Part shown: positions 51,227-56,357 of the stretch, in pieces
Layout of the letters: every line of letters begins with the position of its first letter
Numbering within the stretch: position 1 is the first letter of the stretch
Source: Bacillota bacterium
GTDB lineage: Bacteria > Bacillota > Bacilli > Paenibacillales > Paenibacillaceae
Reading direction: 5' to 3'
DNA: 56,357 nt
Assembly (NCBI GenBank): GCA_023460795.1
Contig: JAEWPC010000057.1
Coordinates: forward strand, 1 to 56,357
The notes under the pieces: model-generated
Databases searched by the model: none
What the model was told of the DNA's origin: nothing
The model's input: the letters and a program-made list of their open reading frames with translations, nothing else
Position numbers and translations under genes: made by a program

Positions 51227-51411
51227 ATTAACAACCATTTGCAGTTATTTGGGCGGAAATCCGATGTCGGGGGCCAAATAACAGCTATTTGCAGTTATTC
51301 AGCGGTAGGGATGCGAATCGCACGCACCTTTAATGAAATAACTGCAAATCGTTGGTATTCCTCGAATGGTGAGACCGAGTGCCAGAAATAACTGCAATTC
51401 GTTGTTATTCT
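51227..51411 (+). repeat. Third cluster of GAAATAAC/GTTATTTC palindromic repeats
   Basis: Four imperfect palindromes near 51227, 51277, 51335 and 51385. The first two read AAC...GCAGTTATT and the last two GAAATAACTGCAA...GTTG-TATTC. Spacing is 50, about 58 and 50 bases. The core matches the cluster at 25579-25870. With the hairpin at 51525 this is what the 382-base urtE-cbiM gap holds; I see no cobalamin or NiCo riboswitch in it. Confidence 0.8.
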
Positions 51412-51524
51412 TGAATGAGACCACACATTCAGGCCAATCAGCACTGGTCGAAGGAGTTAGCACAGAAATAAATGTAAGGTTACTTAACGTATCTCGTTGA
51501 CCGATTCGTTGATAGCTTGATAAG

Positions 51525-51558
51525 CTAGAGGCTCAGGTAGTTATTTCCTGGGCTTTAG
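51525..51558 (+). promoter_or_regulatory. Hairpin in the cbiM leader
   Basis: CTAGAGGCTCAGG can pair with CCTGGGCTTTAG (several G-T pairs and one bulge) around TAGTTATTT. It ends 10 bases before the GAGGGGG ribosome site, so it might influence cbiM expression. No known riboswitch family is recognised. Confidence 0.35.
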
Positions 51559-51581
51559 CTCGTTATAGAGGGGGTTCAACC

Positions 51582-52232
51582 TTGCATATACCAGATGGAT
51601 TTCTAGATGTGAAAACTTGCGTAACGACGGGGGTTGCAGGTGCCGGAGCTGTCGCCTACGGCTTGCGGAAGACTCGGGTGCAGCTTGCCCGAACCGAGGT
51701 GCCGAAGATCGCGCTGATCGGCGCGTTCATCTTCGCGGCTCAAATGCTGAATTTTCCGATCTCCGGCGCGACGTCGGGGCATTTTCTCGGGGGAACGCTG
51801 GCGGCGATTCTGTTCGGACCTGCCGTCGCTGTCGTCGTCATGGCTTCGGTGTTGATCATTCAAGCGTTAGTGTTCCAGGACGGCGGACTGACGGTGCTCG
51901 GTGCGAACATTCTGTGCACGGGCGTCATCGGCATTTATTCGGGATACGGATTTTATCGGCTGGGCCTTGGCCTGTTACGAGGACGCGGCTCCCATGTCGT
52001 CACTTTCCTGGCTGCTTGGATATCGATCGTGTCAGCATCTTGCGGAGTCGCGCTGCTGCTCGCATGGTCGGACACGTTCCCGATCGACATCGCGCTCAAA
52101 GCGATGGTCGGGTGGCATAGCTTGATCGGGATCGGAGAAGGGTTCATCACGGCGATGGTCGTCGCTTATTTAACGGAGCGCCGGATAGCCATCGAGCCGA
52201 TGCCCGCTAAACGGGAGGTGCCGCAAGCATGA
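51582..52232 (+). CDS. cbiM: Nickel/cobalt ECF transporter S-component CbiM/NikM
   Basis: A 216-residue membrane protein with about seven hydrophobic segments. TTG start gives the invariant MHIPDGFLD N-terminus, where the amino group, His2 and further His residues bind the metal. FPISGATSGHFLGGTLAAIL and GWHSLIGIGEGFITA are conserved. GAGGGGG lies upstream. Next to a urea importer, nickel is the more likely substrate than cobalt, but sequence alone does not decide. Confidence 0.92.
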   Translation: MHIPDGFLDVKTCVTTGVAGAGAVAYGLRKTRVQLARTEVPKIALIGAFIFAAQMLNFPISGATSGHFLGGTLAAILFGPAVAVVVMASVLIIQALVFQDGGLTVLGANILCTGVIGIYSGYGFYRLGLGLLRGRGSHVVTFLAAWISIVSASCGVALLLAWSDTFPIDIALKAMVGWHSLIGIGEGFITAMVVAYLTERRIAIEPMPAKREVPQA

Positions 52233-52579
52233 ACGAACCTCGCAAAGTTACGGGCAGCAAGCGCAAATGGATCGTGCTCGCCGTCATCACGCTGCTGGCG
52301 GGCGGCGTCATCTCCTATTTCGCCTCGCCGCATCCGGACGGATTGGAGCGGGTCGCGGAGGACCATGGGTTCATCGACAAGGCGGAATCCCCTTCTTGGA
52401 CGGCATGGATCGCCGACTATGAGGTGCCGGGTATCGGCGTTCCGCTCTTGAAGGTAGGCTTGGCCGGTCTCATCGGCGCGGGGTTGTTATTCTTCGAGCT
52501 ATACCTATTAACCGGTTCTTTATCGCGCCGAGGCAGGGGGAAGGGCGATGTCGGGCAAAGCGACGATCACGCTTCGTGA
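52229..52579 (+). CDS. cbiN: CbiN/PDGLE-domain component of the nickel/cobalt ECF transporter
   Basis: A 116-residue protein with two membrane segments (about residues 14-32 and 76-94) flanking an extracytoplasmic loop that carries HPDGLERVAEDHGF, the PDGLE motif. CbiN/NikN-type small subunits are needed for metal loading of CbiM. ATGA overlap with cbiM; overlaps cbiQO by 32 bases. Confidence 0.9.
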   Translation: MNEPRKVTGSKRKWIVLAVITLLAGGVISYFASPHPDGLERVAEDHGFIDKAESPSWTAWIADYEVPGIGVPLLKVGLAGLIGAGLLFFELYLLTGSLSRRGRGKGDVGQSDDHAS

Positions 52580-54164
52580 GAATGAAGGCATCAGACCGTT
52601 GATCGCGAGCCCGACCTACCGGCTCTGGGCGGTTGTGGCGCTGCTCGTCGCGGTCGTCGCGTTATCGCAACCCGCCGTTCTTGCCGGAGCGGCAGGGTTG
52701 TTCTTGTTTATAGCGCTGTGGTGCGGCATCTCCCTGCGCTTGATCGTGCGGAGGATGCTACTGCTACTCCCTTTCGGAGCAGGAGCCGCGCTGTTCATTC
52801 CGTTCTATACGGCGGGAAGTCCGGCGTTCGAGCTGTTCGGTTATACCGCGACGGAAGAAGGGGTGGAGCGGGCGGCGGCGATCCTTCTGAAGCTCGGTTG
52901 CGCCAACCTGCTGCTGACTTACTTGATCGCGGTAACGCCCGTCTTCGCGCTCATTCGCAGCCTGAGAGCCGTCGGCGTTCCCGCGCTGATGTTAGAGTTG
53001 ATGGCGTTATTGCTAAGGTACTTCTTCTTACTGAAGGAAGAAGCCCGCGGCATGTCCAAAGCGCAGCGCTCGAGAGGCATGAAGACGTCCGGTTGGTTAT
53101 GGAACGCGTTAACGTACAAGAGATTTGGGCAACTGATGGGGGCGCTATTCGTTCGAGCGTACCTAAGAAGCCAGCGAATCTACGTGGCAATGTCCGCTCG
53201 CGGCGGATTAGAGGGAGGTAACGACGTGAAGAAGCCTTCGGACAATGGGGCAACGGAAGCGATGAGGGATACAGCGGATTTATCCGAACCTGTCGTGGCG
53301 GTCAAGGAGGTCTCGTTCGCATATGGCCACGGGACGATCGCCGCGCTTAAAGGCGTATCCTTCGAGATTACGGCGGGCTCGAAGGTCGCGCTCATGGGAC
53401 CGAACGGGGCCGGAAAGTCGACGCTCATCTCGCTGCTTAACGGCTTAGAGATCGCCCATGCCGGCGAAGTACGGCTGTTCGGAGAGACGGTAACGCGGAT
53501 GAACGAAGCTCGGTTGCGCAGGCGCGTCGGCGTCGTCTATCAGGACCCGGACGATCAAATCTTCTCCTCCACGGTGCTGGAGGATGTGGCCTTCGGTCCG
53601 CGCAACCTCGGACTGAATGCCGAAGAAGCGGCGGAGCGGGCGACAGAAGCGCTCCACAGCGTCGGGATGGCCGGCTTCGAGCAACGATCGCCGTTCGAGC
53701 TCAGCTATGGACAGAAACGAAGGGTCGCCATCGCGGGCGTGCTCGCGATGCGTCCGGACGTCATCGTGCTGGACGAGCCGATGTCGTTCCTCGATCCCCG
53801 GGGACGGGACGAGCTTCAGGCGCTGCTCGATCGGATGCACGAGAGCGGACTCACGATCATCGTCGCCACGCACGATGTCGACTTCGCCGCCGAATGGGCG
53901 GACCGGGTGTTGCTGCTCAAGGACGGCCGGCTGCTGGCGTCGGGTACGGCGGACCTCCTGTACGAGGACGAAATCCTTGCCCAAGCGTCGCTGCACTTGC
54001 CGAGATTGGCGCGTCCGTTCCGCCTGCTTCAAGGCGCGGAGAGGGCAAGCCCGCGCACGGTGAAGCAAGCTGCCCAGCTCATCTGGAAGCTGATGACCAG
54101 AAGCGGAGAATATACAAAGGAATCGGGGAAATCCTTAGAAAGCGACAGGTTCGCCAAGTTGTAA
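52548..54164 (+). CDS. cbiQO: Fused CbiQ-CbiO: ECF transporter T-component joined to its ATPase
   Basis: A 538-residue fusion. Residues 1-220 are the CbiQ transmembrane component with about five hydrophobic segments and the coupling motifs MSKAQRSRG (about 165) and MSARGG (about 215). Residues 248-538 are the CbiO ATPase: Walker A GPNGAGKST (284-292), Q-loop YQDPDDQIF, signature LSYGQKRRVAIAG, Walker B VIVLDEP, ATHD. In most bacteria these are two genes. No stop codon separates the parts, yet a good ribosome site and GTG lie at the junction (53214-53228), so a separate 312-residue CbiO may also be made. Confidence 0.88.
   Translation: MSGKATITLRENEGIRPLIASPTYRLWAVVALLVAVVALSQPAVLAGAAGLFLFIALWCGISLRLIVRRMLLLLPFGAGAALFIPFYTAGSPAFELFGYTATEEGVERAAAILLKLGCANLLLTYLIAVTPVFALIRSLRAVGVPALMLELMALLLRYFFLLKEEARGMSKAQRSRGMKTSGWLWNALTYKRFGQLMGALFVRAYLRSQRIYVAMSARGGLEGGNDVKKPSDNGATEAMRDTADLSEPVVAVKEVSFAYGHGTIAALKGVSFEITAGSKVALMGPNGAGKSTLISLLNGLEIAHAGEVRLFGETVTRMNEARLRRRVGVVYQDPDDQIFSSTVLEDVAFGPRNLGLNAEEAAERATEALHSVGMAGFEQRSPFELSYGQKRRVAIAGVLAMRPDVIVLDEPMSFLDPRGRDELQALLDRMHESGLTIIVATHDVDFAAEWADRVLLLKDGRLLASGTADLLYEDEILAQASLHLPRLARPFRLLQGAERASPRTVKQAAQLIWKLMTRSGEYTKESGKSLESDRFAKL
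53214..53228 (+). promoter_or_regulatory. Internal ribosome site and in-frame GTG inside cbiQO
   Basis: GGAGGT (53214-53219), six bases, GTG (53226-53228) in frame at codon 227, exactly between the CbiQ and CbiO domains. Spacing is optimal. Looks like the original start of a separate cbiO gene. Confidence 0.6.
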
Positions 54165-54213
54165 GCGCGTTAAAATTAGCGGAATTGGTGGATTGAACCA
54201 GTACAGGGGAAGC

Positions 54214-54243
54214 GCATAAGAAAATGGGAGAGGTTGAATACTA
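54214..54243 (+). promoter_or_regulatory. Sigma-G-type promoter of spoVT
   Basis: GCATA (54214-54218) fits GYATR exactly; 18-base spacer; AATACTA (54237-54243) fits CATNHTA except the first base. spoVT is sigma-G dependent in B. subtilis. Leader of about 115 bases. Confidence 0.65.
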
Positions 54244-54364
54244 CACTCACGACTCCATGACACCATTTTCCGACCGTACTCAAGCGCTCGTCATAATGGC
54301 CGGAAATCATTCGCACCGGTAGCAGGCAGGTAATTACATCAACGAAAGTGGGGCAACACGAGCT

Positions 54365-54907
54365 ATGAAAGCAACCGGGATTGTACGCCGTATAGATGAC
54401 CTGGGACGGGTTGTCATTCCGAAAGAAATCCGCAGAACGCTTCGGATCCGGGAAGGCGATCCGCTCGAAATATTCGTGGATCGCGACGGAGAGGTTATTC
54501 TTAAGAAATATTCCCCGATCGGCGAGCTGGGCGACTTCGCCAAAGAATATGCCGAATCCTTATCGGAAAGCACCGGGCACATCGCGCTTATCTCCGACCG
54601 CGACACCGTTATCGCCGTTGCGGGCGCCGCCAAGAAGGATTATCTCGATAAACCGATCGGCGCGATGCTCGAAAGCTGCATGGAAAACCGCAAAATCACG
54701 CTCGAATCGGGCGCGGGAGTCCATGAACTGATGCGCGACAACAACGAGACGATCGGCTCGTTCGTAGCGGCTCCGATCGTGGCGGGAGGCGATCCCATCG
54801 GCACGGTGGTCCTCCTGAGCAAAGACGAATCGGTTAACGTCGGCGAGATGGAGAGCAAGATGGTGGAAACCGCGGCGGGCTTTCTCGCTAAGCAGATGGA
54901 GCAATAG
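54365..54907 (+). CDS. spoVT: Stage V sporulation protein T (forespore regulator)
   Basis: A 180-residue protein. The N-terminal 50 residues are an AbrB-like DNA-binding domain (ATGIVRRIDDLGRVVIPKEIRR). The C-terminal part is a GAF domain (about 60-178). SpoVT modulates sigma-G genes in the forespore. It follows mfd and the PrsA-like gene after the inserted 16-kb block; in B. subtilis it is directly after mfd. Confidence 0.96.
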   Translation: MKATGIVRRIDDLGRVVIPKEIRRTLRIREGDPLEIFVDRDGEVILKKYSPIGELGDFAKEYAESLSESTGHIALISDRDTVIAVAGAAKKDYLDKPIGAMLESCMENRKITLESGAGVHELMRDNNETIGSFVAAPIVAGGDPIGTVVLLSKDESVNVGEMESKMVETAAGFLAKQMEQ

Positions 54908-54934
54908 AGCTCCGCTTGAATAGAAGATGGCAAT

Positions 54935-54976
54935 AAAGCGTCTGTACCCTTCGACCGGAACGGGACAGGCGCTTTT
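54935..54976 (+). terminator. Terminator of spoVT
   Basis: AAAGCG, CTGT and CC pair with GG, ACAG and CGCTTT, with small internal mismatches, followed by TTTT. Confidence 0.8.
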
Positions 54977-55045
54977 ATGTGCTTCGAGGCAGTCGTTGGA
55001 TTATAATGGGTGTACTGAAAACGCGAAAATGGGGTTAGGGCGACA

Positions 55046-56357
55046 ATGTCGGAAGCGGGCGGATCGGACGCGAGCAAGCAAGGAACCAAGAGGGCGTTAT
55101 GGCAGGGGGCGGCATTGCTCGGAGGAGCGGCGCTGATTACGAAGGTGATCGGCACGCTGCAGAAGATCCCTCTGCAGAATATGGCCGGAGACGAGACGTT
55201 CGGCCTGTATAGCGCCGTGTACGCTCTGGCGATCATGTGGATGACACTTGCTTCGGCCGGCGTGCCGGTAGCGGTCAGCGTGCTGGTGGCCGAACGCGTG
55301 GCGGTCGGTGACGAACACGGCGCCCGGCGCGTGCTTCGTTGGTCGCTCGGCTTGCTCGGGGCAAGCGGAATGATCATGTTCGTGATCTTGTGTATAGGGG
55401 CAGAGCAGTTCGCCGATTGGATGGGAATCGAAGCGGCCGCGCCCGCGATTCGCATGTCGTCGATCGCGTTGCTGTTCGCGCCTGCCGCGGCCGTGCTCAG
55501 AGGCTATCGCCAAGGACGAATGGAAATGCTCCAGCCGGCTGTCTCCCAAGTGGTCGAGCAGCTTGCGCGTGTGGCGTTCATGCTGGTCGCGCTGATCTAT
55601 GCCGTCCGCGCGGCGTGGTCTTCGGAAGCGACGGCGGCCGCGGTGCACGGCGGATTGGCCGCGGGAGCGATCGCCGGATTGGCGGCGATGCTGTGGTTCC
55701 TGCCATGGGGGCAGCGCGCGTCGTTCGTGATCCGCGGGAAGACGCGGGCGGAGGCTGTGGCCGGTGCCGACAACTCGCATAGCGGAGCGCCTCGTAAGAT
55801 ACAATATCCCGAATCGCGCAGGAAGCTATTAAGAAGAATCGCGGCAGTTGCGGTTCCGGTAGCGATCGCCTCCATCGTTGCTCCGTTATTCGGGCTGATC
55901 GACGCCTTCTCGATTCCGCGGCTGCTGGACCGGCATGCGGACGCGGCGTCCACCTTCTCTCTAGCGGAATTCGGCATCTATAACCGGGGCATCGCGCTGA
56001 ATCAGCTCGTGATCATGGCGGCCGCAGGAGCGGCTGCGGCGCTCGTGCCAGCGCTGACCGCGGCACGCGCTCGCGGAGACGATGCGGAGCTTGCGGCGCG
56101 CGCCGTCATGGCGAATCGCATGGCATGGTGGTTCGGCACGGCGGCCGCGACTGGCCTGGCCATCCTCGCCGGTCCCATTAACGTGTTGTTATTCTCCGAC
56201 GATCTAGGCACGGGGGCCATGGCGATTATCGCCATCGCAGCCGCAGGAGGCACGCTGCAGGCGGTAAGCTCGGCGCTGCTGCAAGGGCTCGGCGACATGC
56301 GATCGCCGGCCGTGAACCTTGCCGCCGCCGCGCTTTTCAAGCTCACGCTTAACGCGG
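55046..56357 (+). CDS. Polysaccharide/lipid flippase, MATE-MurJ type (YabM/SpoVB-like), 3' truncated
   Basis: An open frame of 437 codons runs from ATG 55046 to the window end without a stop. It has many hydrophobic segments and an N-terminal ALWQGAALLGGAALITKVIGTLQKIPLQN, typical of the SpoVB/YabM branch of oligosaccharide flippases, and FGLYSAVYALAIMWMTLASAGVPVAVS. These proteins flip lipid-linked cell-wall or cortex precursors. Position after spoVT matches B. subtilis yabM. Start has only a weak ribosome site (GGGTTAGGG). The 3' end is outside the window. Confidence 0.87.
   Translation, partial: MSEAGGSDASKQGTKRALWQGAALLGGAALITKVIGTLQKIPLQNMAGDETFGLYSAVYALAIMWMTLASAGVPVAVSVLVAERVAVGDEHGARRVLRWSLGLLGASGMIMFVILCIGAEQFADWMGIEAAAPAIRMSSIALLFAPAAAVLRGYRQGRMEMLQPAVSQVVEQLARVAFMLVALIYAVRAAWSSEATAAAVHGGLAAGAIAGLAAMLWFLPWGQRASFVIRGKTRAEAVAGADNSHSGAPRKIQYPESRRKLLRRIAAVAVPVAIASIVAPLFGLIDAFSIPRLLDRHADAASTFSLAEFGIYNRGIALNQLVIMAAAGAAAALVPALTAARARGDDAELAARAVMANRMAWWFGTAAATGLAILAGPINVLLFSDDLGTGAMAIIAIAAAGGTLQAVSSALLQGLGDMRSPAVNLAAAALFKLTLNA

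Noticed and set aside
51200..51581. Cobalamin or nickel/cobalt riboswitch before cbiM
   Set aside because: I could not find a B12 box or the NiCo four-helix junction; only palindromic repeats and one ordinary hairpin are visible.
54640..55804. Long minus-strand frames across spoVT and the flippase gene
   Set aside because: Shadows of the plus-strand genes; the flippase reading frame has clear membrane-protein composition and correct synteny.

Overview
The window is chromosomal DNA of a spore-forming, GC-rich member of the Bacillota, most likely Paenibacillaceae (Paenibacillus or Cohnella type). The backbone follows the Bacillus subtilis order just downstream of the first rRNA operon: 5S rRNA, csfB, yaaO, tmk, darA (yaaQ), yaaR, holB, ricT (yaaT), yabA, yabB, rsmI, abrB, tatD, yabE, rnmV, rsmA, yabG, veg, sspF, ispE, purR, ridA, spoVG, glmU, prs, rplY (ctc), pth, fin, mfd, spoVT and a yabM-like flippase that runs off the end. 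Sporulation genes carry recognisable stage-specific promoters: sigma-F before csfB, sigma-G before sspF and spoVT, sigma-K before yabG, sigma-H before spoVG. Two Spo0A boxes lie just downstream of the abrB promoter.

Four blocks interrupt this order. (1) 196-3340: a UPF0173 hydrolase, a formate/nitrite channel with lactate dehydrogenase behind an FNR-like site, and a small membrane protein, placed between the 5S gene and csfB. (2) 12429-17136, between rsmI and abrB: a visibly more AT-rich island with a NisT-like ABC exporter and a solute-binding-type lipoprotein on the minus strand. Divergent from these are a 45-residue six-cysteine peptide, a MauE-like membrane protein and a MauD/TlpA-like thioredoxin-fold protein. 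I read this as a probably undescribed disulfide-bonded secreted peptide (bacteriocin or signal) system with its own oxidation and export machinery. It is the best candidate for a new system here. (3) 17859-19151: an HD-domain phosphohydrolase sits where B. subtilis has metS. (4) 37918-54164, between the PrsA-like foldase gene and spoVT: a YesM/YesN two-component system, a sugar ABC importer and a large FAD protein; then a complete urea ABC importer (urtABCDE) behind two perfect TnrA/GlnR boxes; then a nickel/cobalt ECF importer (cbiM, cbiN and a fused cbiQ-cbiO). Urea plus nickel uptake points to a urease encoded elsewhere.

Other structure: a cyclic-di-AMP (ydaO/yuaA) riboswitch before the cell-wall gene yabE, in the same window as the c-di-AMP receptor gene darA; and three clusters of imperfect palindromes repeated with a 50-bp period (25321-25570, 25579-25870, 51227-51411). 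All assignments come from reading the sequence. No database search was run, so family names rest on motif and synteny recognition.
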